Positions 44,207-52,095 of a stretch of 64,000 nucleotides of DNA are shown piece after piece. Positions within the stretch are counted from its first letter, which is position 1; every line of letters begins with the position of its first letter. The stretch covers positions 310,001 to 374,000 of the forward strand of contig NZ_CANLSU010000001.1 of assembly GCF_947493875.1 (NCBI RefSeq), written 5' to 3'. The notes beneath the pieces were generated by a model that was given only the letters and a program-made list of their open reading frames with translations, had not been told where the DNA came from and did no database searches. A program made the translations under genes and the position numbers. Source of the DNA: an uncultured Marinococcus sp. (GTDB lineage: Bacteria > Bacillota > Bacilli > Bacillales > Marinococcaceae).

Positions 44207-45808
44207 CTACTCTTTGCCAGTCAGGTCTTTTTGAAGTTCTTCCTGTTCTTTGCGAAGCTGTTCACGTTCGCGACGGGAAAGTCCTGTTTCATCATCCTGG
44301 CGCAGCTTGCGTTCTTTATTAAGAATAGTTCGGTCAGTCTGGAGAGCTTTTAACAGCGATACACACATTAAGATCATGATAATGGTAAACGGCAGGGCCG
44401 CAATGGTCATAACAATCTGTATGCCGCCAATACCGCCGGATGCAAGCAGCATTGCCGCAGAGCCGGAAATAACAAGACCCCAGATGAATTTAATGGAAAC
44501 CGGTGGGTTCAGGCTTCCGCTCGTTGTCTGCATGCCAAGTACAAATGTTGCCGAGTCTGCAGAGGTAATAAAGAAGCTCATAATTAAAAGCAATGCTACG
44601 ATGCCTGTGATCGATCCTAAAGGAAGGGTATCAAGCAGGCCGAACAGCGCAATTTCATCACTCTGGCTTGTCATTAACTCATACAGGCCGCCGTTTTGGG
44701 CATTGTCTTCAGCAATACCGGTAGTGGCGAAAACAGCAAACCATACAAATGAAAAGATCGATGGTACGAGCAGAACACCGGTAATAAATTCACGGATTGT
44801 CCGTCCGCGGGAAACACGGGCAATAAAGGTACCAACAAATGGCGCCCAGGCAATCCACCAGGCCCAGTAGAAGATTGTCCAGGAGTCGAGCCATGCCCGG
44901 TCTCCGGTATATTCATACGTGGTGAAACTTTGATCCGGCAGGTTTTGGAGATAGTTACCAACACCGCCAGTGAAGGAATTCAAAATGCTTGTCGTTGGAC
45001 CGACGATGAGGACAAACAGCATCAGTATTGCAGCTAAAGCTATGTTTGCCCAGCTTAAATAACGTATACCTTTGTTCAAGCCTGTAGTGGCTGATGCAAG
45101 ATAAAGAACGGTGAAGATTAGAATAATAATCAACTGCGTCGGCAGGTCGTTGTTAATACCTTCAAAAATATAGCTTAACCCGCCGTTTACCTGGGTGGCC
45201 CCAAACCCGAGAGATTGGGCAACACCAAAAATAGTGGCGAATACAGCAATAAAGTTGATTAAAGTACCTATCCAGCCGTCTACACGATCACCGAGAAGCG
45301 GACGGAACGCCGAGCTGATAATCCCAGGTGCATTGTGACGAAACTGGAAATAGGCAAGGGCAAGTGCTACCACTGAATAAATCGCCCATGGGTGCAGCCC
45401 CCAGTGGAAAAACGATAGACGAATTGAGTCAGAAGCAGCCGCCGGGGTTTCAGGTTGAGCTTCCGGAGCCCCGTAATAATGATAAAGCGGCTCAGCAACG
45501 CCCCAGTATACAAGACCGATCCCCATACCGGCTGTAAATAGAAACGCAAACCATGTTAAGTAACTGTACTCCGGGCGTTCGTCCGGTTTTCCTAAACGGA
45601 TTTTCCCATATGGACTGAACACTAAGTAAATACAAAAGATAACGAAAAACGTTGCGGATATAAGATAAAACCACCCGAGATTAGTAACAATCCATCCCTG
45701 GATATTACCGGTCACTGTATTTAGATTTCCTGGTGTGACAACACCCCAGATGATTACCGCAAGCGCCGCTATCAGGGTCACAAAAAAGACGCTTGTTAAT
45801 TTTCTCAT
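44207..45808 (-). CDS. BCCT-family compatible-solute transporter (OpuD-like)
   Basis: 533 residues, 12 predicted helices and a charged cytoplasmic C-terminal tail (NKERKLRQDDETGLSRREREQ…) typical of osmosensing BCCT carriers. The Na+/substrate motif GMGIGLVYWGVAEPLYHYY is in the third helix, and the Trp-rich TIFYWAWWIAWAPFVGTFIAR segment forms the substrate site. Probably takes up glycine betaine or a related osmolyte with Na+. AAAGGTGG is 13 bases before ATG, a long spacing. Inserted between the pdh operon and speA. Confidence 0.92.
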   Translation of the reverse strand: MRKLTSVFFVTLIAALAVIIWGVVTPGNLNTVTGNIQGWIVTNLGWFYLISATFFVIFCIYLVFSPYGKIRLGKPDERPEYSYLTWFAFLFTAGMGIGLVYWGVAEPLYHYYGAPEAQPETPAAASDSIRLSFFHWGLHPWAIYSVVALALAYFQFRHNAPGIISSAFRPLLGDRVDGWIGTLINFIAVFATIFGVAQSLGFGATQVNGGLSYIFEGINNDLPTQLIIILIFTVLYLASATTGLNKGIRYLSWANIALAAILMLFVLIVGPTTSILNSFTGGVGNYLQNLPDQSFTTYEYTGDRAWLDSWTIFYWAWWIAWAPFVGTFIARVSRGRTIREFITGVLLVPSIFSFVWFAVFATTGIAEDNAQNGGLYELMTSQSDEIALFGLLDTLPLGSITGIVALLLIMSFFITSADSATFVLGMQTTSGSLNPPVSIKFIWGLVISGSAAMLLASGGIGGIQIVMTIAALPFTIIMILMCVSLLKALQTDRTILNKERKLRQDDETGLSRREREQLRKEQEELQKDLTGKE

Positions 45809-45937
45809 GACTTTTTACATTCCACCTTTCTTTTAGCGGGGTATTCGATTTTTAGGCAGCGGTACTCAGCAAAAGAGGGGATAGTTGCAATTTCATTAAG
45901 CAGGTACATACCTATTTAAAAAATGACAACGATGATT

Positions 45938-45965
45938 ATTATAACACTCATAACTTCATACGCAA
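45938..45965 (-). promoter_or_regulatory. Sigma-A promoter of the BCCT gene
   Basis: On the minus strand TTGCGT (45965-45960), 16 bases, TATAAT (45943-45938). It gives a leader of about 125 bases. The rest of the 45809-46185 gap is AT-rich without a recognised element. Confidence 0.65.
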
Positions 45966-46185
45966 CCAACACGTACGAATAATCTATACCCTAAACCTAG
46001 GCCTCCAAACCCAGAAGCCTTCATATATAATCGTTAAAAAATACCTACGGGCTATAAGGAGCGCTAATATTTCCATAATAGCGTTATTATTAACATTTAA
46101 TAGAAATTTTTTAGACTTTTAGCCCTGCCTTTGCAGAAATTTTGCTAAAATATAAAAGGGAATAAATAGACGGGGGGACTCCGGG

Positions 46186-46998
46186 TTGAAAAAAATGCTG
46201 ATATTAGCATCACTGGCAGCACTTCTTGCAGGATGTTCAAGTGCAGGAGAAGACAATGCAGATGCAGAACAAAATGAAAAAGCAGATACCGCTGCCGAGG
46301 AAGAAGCCGAGGAGCAGCATGAGGAGAAAAAAGAAGAGGAAGAACAAAAAACAGCGGCATCAAAGGAGGAAAAAGTAACGTATAAAGTTAATGAGGCGAA
46401 CTGGACCGTACAGTCCGAAGAAAGCGAAGGCGATGAAGTACTTCTCACTTTTGATGATGCTCCGGACAAAAATGCTGTAAAGATCGCGGAGATTTTAGCA
46501 GAAAACAAGGTGCCGGCCATCTTTTTTGTTAATGGTATGTTTCTACAAGATGAAGAAGGCAGAAATGCTTTGAAAAAAATAAAAGACATGGGTTTTGCTA
46601 TAGGTAATCATACGACTACCCATGCATCGCTTCCTGATTTATCAGAAGAGGAACAGCTTGAAGAATTAAAAGAAACCGATGAGCTGGTAGAAGAAATAAC
46701 AGGGGAAAAGCCGGCATTCTTTCGTGCCCCGTTCGGACAGAACACTCCATTTAGTGACGAATACGCCAAAGAGCACGGCATGATCAAAATGAATTGGACA
46801 TACGGATATGATTTTGAAGCTGAATACCAGGATGCAGAGGCACTTACAGATGTTACACTGAATACAGAGCTGTTAACGGACGGTGCAAATATTCTTATGC
46901 ACGACCGGGAGTGGACGAAAGAAGCAATCGGTCCAATTATTGAAGGATTTAATGAGAAAGGCTATTCCTTTATTGATCCCCAATATATAGAAAAATAG
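46186..46998 (+). CDS. Polysaccharide deacetylase lipoprotein (NodB homology, CE4)
   Basis: 270 residues. Lipobox LAGC (Cys17), an extremely Glu-rich linker (about 20-62), and a CE4 domain (about 80-265). Metal and catalytic motifs: TFDDAPD (Asp90, Asp91), NHTTTH (His142, His146), RAPFGQ and LMHDRE. Expected to remove acetyl groups from peptidoglycan or other wall glycans outside the membrane. Starts with TTG 46186, which keeps the basic MKK before the hydrophobic core; GGGGGG is eight bases upstream. ATG 46195 is an alternative. Confidence 0.88.
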   Translation: MKKMLILASLAALLAGCSSAGEDNADAEQNEKADTAAEEEAEEQHEEKKEEEEQKTAASKEEKVTYKVNEANWTVQSEESEGDEVLLTFDDAPDKNAVKIAEILAENKVPAIFFVNGMFLQDEEGRNALKKIKDMGFAIGNHTTTHASLPDLSEEEQLEELKETDELVEEITGEKPAFFRAPFGQNTPFSDEYAKEHGMIKMNWTYGYDFEAEYQDAEALTDVTLNTELLTDGANILMHDREWTKEAIGPIIEGFNEKGYSFIDPQYIEK

Positions 46999-47118
46999 TA
47001 GAAAAATACATGCTACAGAAGCTTTTTATGTCGAATTTTGTTGAAAATTTTTAATAGGTGCTGCATTAATGCTATATTGATTAAAAATGAATTGGATTCA
47101 CATGAAGGGGGAACATCT

Positions 47119-47556
47119 ATGGACCATTCCGCACTGTATGATGAAATAAGGCTGCACGTAGGCCTTGCCCATGATTATTCCATAACGCCTGAAGGCTTTC
47201 TGCACTATGTCATGAATGCATTTCAAAAATATTGGCCCCATAAAGACCTGATTTCGTTGTATGTTAATAAATGGACGCATTTTGAATGGCAGGACGGGGA
47301 CGTCCATCCGGTATTCACAAAAGAAATGGATATTCAAAACGGACTCCTGCTGTTGGCTGATATAGAAAGAACAGTGTTTTGCTGCCGGGAAAAAGGAATG
47401 TATCACTGGATGCTTCCATTTTACGATAATGAAATATTTGCCGGCGGTATTATTGTCTCAAGAGAGGCAGAAATGAAAGAGCTGGAAAAAGAAGAAGTCT
47501 GGCTTCTCGAAGAAATTATGTCCTTCATTAATGCGAAGCTGCCCAATTATATGTAA
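47119..47556 (+). CDS. Hypothetical protein, 145 aa
   Basis: Soluble, starting MDHSALYDEIRLHVGLAHDY; aromatic-rich (YVNKWTHFEWQDGDVHPVF, GMYHWMLPFYDNEIFAGGI), with a helical C-terminus. The beta pattern loosely recalls a GAF-like sensor fold, which I cannot confirm. AAGGGGG is seven bases before ATG. Ends at a bidirectional terminator shared with speA. Confidence 0.7.
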   Translation: MDHSALYDEIRLHVGLAHDYSITPEGFLHYVMNAFQKYWPHKDLISLYVNKWTHFEWQDGDVHPVFTKEMDIQNGLLLLADIERTVFCCREKGMYHWMLPFYDNEIFAGGIIVSREAEMKELEKEEVWLLEEIMSFINAKLPNYM

Positions 47557-47560
47557 AAAT

Positions 47561-47590
47561 AAAAAAGCAGCCGCGGCTGCTTTTTATTTT
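47561..47590. terminator. Bidirectional terminator
   Basis: AAAAGCAGCC / GGCTGCTTTT with long A and T flanks, overlapping the last codon region of speA. Confidence 0.93.
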
Positions 47591-49064
47591 ATTGAATGGG
47601 CTTTTGCTCCTGGATTACCCTTATAGTTTGAAGGGAAGGGTCTTCGGGCCCCTGGACGGGAAGGCCGGCTGCTGCGTTCGCCTGAATGTACGTTAAGTTT
47701 TCTTCGGTAACGATTTCACCCGGGAGAAGCACCGGTATGCCTGGCGGATAGATCATAATGAACTCTGCGATAATCCGGCCGGCACTTTCTGAAAGAGCGA
47801 CGGTCTCTTTTTCGGCGTAAAATGCATCACGTGGGGCAATAGACAGAGTGGGGATAGACGGAAGCTTCAAAACCGCAGGTGCCTGATAGGTCCCGGGAGC
47901 ATCATGCTGCCGGGCGAGATCCTTCATTGCATGCACTAGTAGCGATATTTCATTTTCTGTATCGCCAAAGCTGACGATGCAGAGAATGTTATAAAGATCG
48001 GACAGCTCTACTTCAATACGATAATGATTCCGCAGCCATTTTTCAGCTTCATAGCCATTGATGCCAAGCTGTTGGACAGAAATTAACAGCTTGGTCGGGT
48101 CCATGGCGGTGACGGTATTCTGTTCAAGCATCTCCGCTCCGGCACAGTAGAGGCCGTTAATGGAATTAATAGAGGCTCTGGCTTCTTCAGCGAGTTCAAG
48201 TGTATTTTCTATCAGCTTGTGCCCTTTTAATGCAAGCTGCCTGCGTGCAGTGTCGAGCGATGCCAGAAGCGGATACGATGTAGATGTTGTTGTGAGCATG
48301 CTGAAGACCGCCTGGACGTGAGCAATGGAAACCCTTGCGCCCTGAACGTTTAATACAGAGCTCTGGGTCATCGATCCCCCGAGTTTATGCACACTCGTAG
48401 CAGCCATATCAGCTCCTGCTTCCATGGCTGACGGAGGGAGACTTTCGTGAAAATGAATATGCACTCCGTGAGCTTCATCCACCAGGACGGGTACATCGTA
48501 CTGGTGGGCAGTTTCTACAATGGCACCAAGGTCGGAGGAAAAACCAAAGTAAGTTGGGTTTATTACCAGGAGCGCCTTTGCGTCCGGATGCCTTTCGAGA
48601 GCATGCTGCGCTGTTAAAGGTGTAATCCCGTGCGATATGCCAAACTCTTCGTCGAGTGCCGGATACATAAATATCGGCACTGCTCCTGAAAAAATAATCG
48701 CATTCATGATCGATTTATGCACATTTCTCGGCACAAGAATTTTATCTCCCGGAGCACAAACAGATAAGATCATTGTCATTATTGCGCCGCTTGTACCCTG
48801 AACGGAAAAAAACGTATAGTCTGCCCCGAAGGCTTCCGCTGCAAGCTTCTGTGCTTCATCAATAACGCCGGAAGGGTGATGCAGATCATCAAGCGGTTCG
48901 ATGTTAATCAAGTCCATATTTAATATATTACTGCCGATAAATTCACGAAACTCTTCATCCATCCCGGTGCCGTTTTTATGTCCGGGTATATGAAAGGGCA
49001 CAGGCTGCGTCTGTATGTGCTCTTTTAATTTCGTGAATATCGGAGTAAGCTGCTGTCTGTTCAT
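47589..49064 (-). CDS. speA: Arginine/ornithine/lysine decarboxylase (SpeA-like)
   Basis: 491 residues, aspartate-aminotransferase-fold (Orn/Lys/Arg decarboxylase class I) of the short Bacillus type. FHIPGHKNGTGMD at the N-terminus; PLP-binding VDEAHGVH (Asp196, His199) and Schiff-base Lys227 in TSVHKLGGS; small C-terminal domain. At this locus in B. subtilis the enzyme is arginine decarboxylase, first step of agmatine-spermidine synthesis. GGAGGG fits ATG 49064; the longer frame to 49097 has no SD. Confidence 0.92.
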   Translation of the reverse strand: MNRQQLTPIFTKLKEHIQTQPVPFHIPGHKNGTGMDEEFREFIGSNILNMDLINIEPLDDLHHPSGVIDEAQKLAAEAFGADYTFFSVQGTSGAIMTMILSVCAPGDKILVPRNVHKSIMNAIIFSGAVPIFMYPALDEEFGISHGITPLTAQHALERHPDAKALLVINPTYFGFSSDLGAIVETAHQYDVPVLVDEAHGVHIHFHESLPPSAMEAGADMAATSVHKLGGSMTQSSVLNVQGARVSIAHVQAVFSMLTTTSTSYPLLASLDTARRQLALKGHKLIENTLELAEEARASINSINGLYCAGAEMLEQNTVTAMDPTKLLISVQQLGINGYEAEKWLRNHYRIEVELSDLYNILCIVSFGDTENEISLLVHAMKDLARQHDAPGTYQAPAVLKLPSIPTLSIAPRDAFYAEKETVALSESAGRIIAEFIMIYPPGIPVLLPGEIVTEENLTYIQANAAAGLPVQGPEDPSLQTIRVIQEQKPIQ

Positions 49065-49186
49065 ATGCGTCCCTCCAATGCGTTCAAAAACATTCAAATT
49101 ATAGCAGATTTTAAGCCGTCATTAAATAATTTTATGAGACGTTCCGATCGGGATTTGCTAGAATATTACCGAAGGAGGAAGCAGTA

Positions 49187-49477
49187 ATGAAAGAAAATGT
49201 TAATATACCTATCTCCATGGAGTGGACTACACAGGAAATTATCGATGTGACCACCTTTTTTCAGGTGATTGAAACAGCGCACGACAAAGCTGTGCCCCGG
49301 GAGGATATTTTAGGATTGTATGGAAAATTTAAAGAAATCGTGCCGAGTAAAAGTGAGGAAAAGCAGATGTTTCGTCAGTTTGACGAGGATGCTGAAGTGA
49401 ACTGCTGGAAGACGGTGCAGGCGGCAAGAAAAGCAGAAGCAGGGGAAAAAATTAATATGACCGGACGCTCAGGATAG
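49187..49477 (+). CDS. yktA: UPF0223 family protein YktA
   Basis: 96 residues, UPF0223: ISMEWTTQEIIDVTTFFQVI, EDILGLYGKFKEIVPSKSEEK and the conserved Trp in VNCWKTVQAARKA. Function unknown. SD GAAGGAGG. The last codons are part of the terminator stem. Followed by convergent yktB, as in Bacillus. Confidence 0.9.
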   Translation: MKENVNIPISMEWTTQEIIDVTTFFQVIETAHDKAVPREDILGLYGKFKEIVPSKSEEKQMFRQFDEDAEVNCWKTVQAARKAEAGEKINMTGRSG

Positions 49478-49493
49478 AGCGTCCGGCATTTTT
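49461..49493 (+). terminator. Terminator embedded in the yktA 3' end
   Basis: CCGGACGCTC (49461-49470) / GAGCGTCCGG (49477-49486), then CATTTTT. The left arm encodes the final residues of YktA. Confidence 0.9.
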
Positions 49494-50118
49494 ATACCGT
49501 CTGCAAAGACAGCTGATATAAAGGGAGGAGTTCTTTGAATGTACTGTAAATGTAATCGTACGTTTCGTTGTCATTCCAGGAAGCAGCCGTTTCTACGTCA
49601 AACTGGCGTCCAATCAGAAGCTCCGCTTTTTTAACATCTCTTACACGTTCAAGAGTGTGAATGACCTGATCTTTGTTTTCATGAATAAAAAACGCGTCCG
49701 GTTTCGTATGGTCCGGGGAAATTTTATAGTCTTCCGGCAGGGACGTAAGCTGAGAAAGACGGTCCAGATACATTTTTCCGATATCTGCTTTGTCCGGCAC
49801 CTCGTACATATGGGTCAACCAGGCGAACAAATGGTCATCAAAAAGACCGACCTGGAAATGAGGATGTTTTTTGTAGCCTCTTTTATCCGGTGCAATACCG
49901 AACCAGGTGCTTTCCGGAGGGTGAACAGACCGTCTGGCATGCTTTGCAATATGAATAAATAATTCTTCGCCGGTATCTGCTGCCAAATCTTCAGCCAGCG
50001 GTTCTGCCAGATGGGAAAAAACTGGTTGTATGTCATTCCGGATTTGAGACATGCGGTTTTCAAGACCTTCTGCCTGCATAATAGAAAAATCATTTTTGGT
50101 GAAATGCTGTCTGCTCAT
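49492..50118 (-). CDS. yktB: UPF0637 family protein YktB
   Basis: 208 residues, YktB/UPF0637: FTKNDFSIMQAEGLENRMSQ, HIAKHARRSVHPPESTWFGI and the FKELLPLYQ end. Function unknown. AAAGGAG precedes ATG. The gene ends six bases from the yktA terminator. Confidence 0.9.
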   Translation of the reverse strand: MSRQHFTKNDFSIMQAEGLENRMSQIRNDIQPVFSHLAEPLAEDLAADTGEELFIHIAKHARRSVHPPESTWFGIAPDKRGYKKHPHFQVGLFDDHLFAWLTHMYEVPDKADIGKMYLDRLSQLTSLPEDYKISPDHTKPDAFFIHENKDQVIHTLERVRDVKKAELLIGRQFDVETAASWNDNETYDYIYSTFKELLPLYQLSLQTV

Positions 50119-50244
50119 GTAATGACTGCTCCTTTATCAATTGGTCTGTCACAAGCATACTGAAAATCCAGGTCTCCGGCAACCAATCGATTCCAGCGGA
50201 AAACGCAATTATTTAAAAATACTGAAAATTTTTGTGTGTTTTTC

Positions 50245-50273
50245 TTGCGTTTCCGGTAAAAAGGTTTTATAAT
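50245..50273 (+). promoter_or_regulatory. Sigma-A promoter, long leader before ykzI-like gene
   Basis: TTGCGT (50245-50250), 17-base spacer, TATAAT (50268-50273). The next start codon is ~210 bases downstream. The leader contains CAGAAC / GTTCTG (6-bp stem, near 50372-50395) and weaker pairings. Confidence 0.6.
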
Positions 50274-50490
50274 TCCAATAATCCTTATAGAATAACGAGT
50301 ACTCAAACGTTGTCAGTATATCGTTAGATTAGCAATAAAGACAGTAGGGAGAGACTGTTACAGAATATAATTTCAGAACAATAGAGAAAGTTCTGCATCT
50401 TGTATTTTCTGAACATTCTGAGAAGAATTGCCAGCGTCAGTTAACTTTCAGCTCGGGACATTATTATTCCATTTAAGGGGTGTGGGAAAC

Positions 50491-50679
50491 TTGGAACAAG
50501 TAATTCAGGCGTTTAAACGTAGAGATGCAGAAGAACGAATCCCGGTACTGCGCTTAGAAATTGATTATGAACTGGTAACCCTTCATGACGCCATGGCAGA
50601 GGAAGATTTAACGTCCATTCACGCCAGCAAATACCGCCTGGAGCAATTACGCCAGGAGTGGATTCGGCTGGAAGTGTAA
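50491..50679 (+). CDS. Small protein, YkzI-like position
   Basis: 62 residues, charged and helical (VIQAFKRRDAEERIPVLRLE, ASKYRLEQLRQEWIRLEV). The frame is open upstream to 50428, but the SD AAGGGG (50475-50480) points to TTG 50491. It lies between yktB and suhB, where B. subtilis has the small gene ykzI; identity with YkzI is by position only. Function unknown. Confidence 0.75.
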   Translation: MEQVIQAFKRRDAEERIPVLRLEIDYELVTLHDAMAEEDLTSIHASKYRLEQLRQEWIRLEV

Positions 50680-50695
50680 TATAAAGTAAGAAGAT

Positions 50696-50727
50696 CCGGG
50701 CTGCTTTACAGCAGGCCGGGCTTTTTT
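50696..50727 (+). terminator. Terminator
   Basis: CCGGGCTGCT / AGCAGGCCGG stem with four-base loop and TTTTTT tail. Confidence 0.92.
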
Positions 50728-50807
50728 ATGCAGAAATTGGTGCATAATTTTGCCGTATTGAGGGAAGAAGAACTCATATACATAAGGAAGAAGCGGAGAG
50801 GATTATA

Positions 50808-51599
50808 ATGGAAGAGAATTGGTCAGCAATGCAGAAGAAAGCTTTACAATGGATACAGGAGGCCGGGGAGCTGCTTCGAGCTTCCCTGGAGGAAAGCTTA
50901 ATTATAGAAACAAAATCAAATCCAAATGATTTAGTAACAGAAATGGATTTCAAAATTGAGCGGCTGTTAACGAAAAAGATTATGGAGGAATACCCTGGAC
51001 ACCGTATTTTAGGAGAAGAAGAAGCCGGAGCGGACATTACGGACACCGACGACATTATCTGGATTATAGATCCTATAGACGGCACAACGAATTTTGTTCA
51101 TCAGCAGTTTAATTTTGCTGTCTCCCTGGCTGTTTTTGAAAACGGCATCGGCAAGGTGGGCATTGTCTATGACGTGATGGCAGACGAGTGGTTTACCGCA
51201 CTGGAAGGCAGAGGGGCGTACCGCAACGATGTCAGGCTGCCCGAGTTGGAACCGGCAGAATTAAAAGAAGCAATTGTAGGTATTAACGCCAGGTGGATTA
51301 AAAATGAAAAAATTCCTTATGCCAGGCAGATGCGTAACATTGTGGATGAATCAAGAAGCACCAGGGCCTATGGTTCGGCTGCCCTCGAGCTTTGTTACGT
51401 AGCATGCGGCCGGCTTGATTCCTATGTAAACCTGTGGCTTGCGCCGTGGGATTTTGCCGGAGCGGAAGTTTTGCTGCGGGAGGTTGGGGCAGATATCTCG
51501 ACGATCGACAACCAGCGGCCGTCGATGCTTGGCAAGGGACCGTATCTGGCCGGCCGCCCGGGCCTGCAGGAAAAAGTACGGGGGATGCTGAACAGCTGA
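50808..51599 (+). CDS. suhB: Inositol monophosphatase family protein (SuhB/YktC)
   Basis: 263 residues. Metal sites of the inositol monophosphatase fold: GEEEAG, WIIDPIDGTTNFVHQ (about 84-98) and the C-terminal WDFAGAEVLLREVGA. Hydrolyses phosphomonoesters such as inositol-1-phosphate; the physiological substrate in bacilli is not certain. SD GGAGAGGAT precedes ATG. The 3' end forms half of its own terminator. Confidence 0.93.
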   Translation: MEENWSAMQKKALQWIQEAGELLRASLEESLIIETKSNPNDLVTEMDFKIERLLTKKIMEEYPGHRILGEEEAGADITDTDDIIWIIDPIDGTTNFVHQQFNFAVSLAVFENGIGKVGIVYDVMADEWFTALEGRGAYRNDVRLPELEPAELKEAIVGINARWIKNEKIPYARQMRNIVDESRSTRAYGSAALELCYVACGRLDSYVNLWLAPWDFAGAEVLLREVGADISTIDNQRPSMLGKGPYLAGRPGLQEKVRGMLNS

Positions 51600-51617
51600 T
51601 CCCCCGTACTGATTTTT
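51575..51617 (+). terminator. Terminator overlapping the suhB 3' end
   Basis: AGTACGGGGGAT (51575-51586) inside suhB pairs perfectly with ATCCCCCGTACT (51599-51610), then GATTTTT. Confidence 0.85.
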
Positions 51618-51619
51618 GG

Positions 51620-51793
51620 CTACGCCGAAGAGCTTGCTTTCAGCTTTCTGGCAAAATAAAAGGCTGCACACGTTACAGCAATTGATACAACGGCAATAAT
51701 AATGGACGCTTCGGCTATGGCAATCCCGATAGAGGCGATGCCGAAAATAGCTAACGCTGCAAGCAGCAGGTATAACCACTGTATTTTTGTCAT
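51620..51793 (-). CDS. ylaF: YlaF-like small membrane protein
   Basis: 57 residues: MTKIQWLYLLLAALAIFGIA, a second hydrophobic stretch (ASIIIAVVSIAVTCAAFYFA) and a basic end (RKLKASSSA). Matches the two-helix YlaF/DUF5325 type expected beside typA. GAAGAAGGG lies upstream of ATG 51793. Convergent with suhB. Function unknown. Confidence 0.82.
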   Translation of the reverse strand: MTKIQWLYLLLAALAIFGIASIGIAIAEASIIIAVVSIAVTCAAFYFARKLKASSSA

Positions 51794-51889
51794 AGAGACC
51801 CTTCTTCCTTTAAAATGATACTGATACTATTTTATCGGCTTTGAAAGGAAAACTCAAATAAGTACAGCCGGCTATGATTCAGGTTCGGT

Positions 51890-52095
51890 TTATGTTATAT
51901 TGAAGAAAGTAGTGTCTGTGATAGTGACTTGCCAGTCGGGATGTCTTTAATGAAGCCCGGCATATGTTATACTGACAATGTAAATGGTAGGAACTCAGAT
52001 AAAAATGGCAATGAGAACCCTGGCTTTATGGAAGACGATGTCGTCGAGCGCCAGGGTTTGTTATGATTGCAGCAAGAGAATAGGAGAGATTTATA
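51890..52095 (+). promoter_or_regulatory. typA leader with strong hairpin
   Basis: Two similar blocks, ATGTTATATTGA and ATGTTATACTGA (near 51891 and 51964), look like repeated -10 regions, the second with TATACT at 51968-51973. Downstream, AACCCTGGC (52016-52024) pairs perfectly with GCCAGGGTT (52050-52058) around a 25-base loop, followed by TGTT; this may be an attenuator. A small frame starts within it (ATG 52005) and overlaps the typA start in another phase. Confidence 0.4.
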
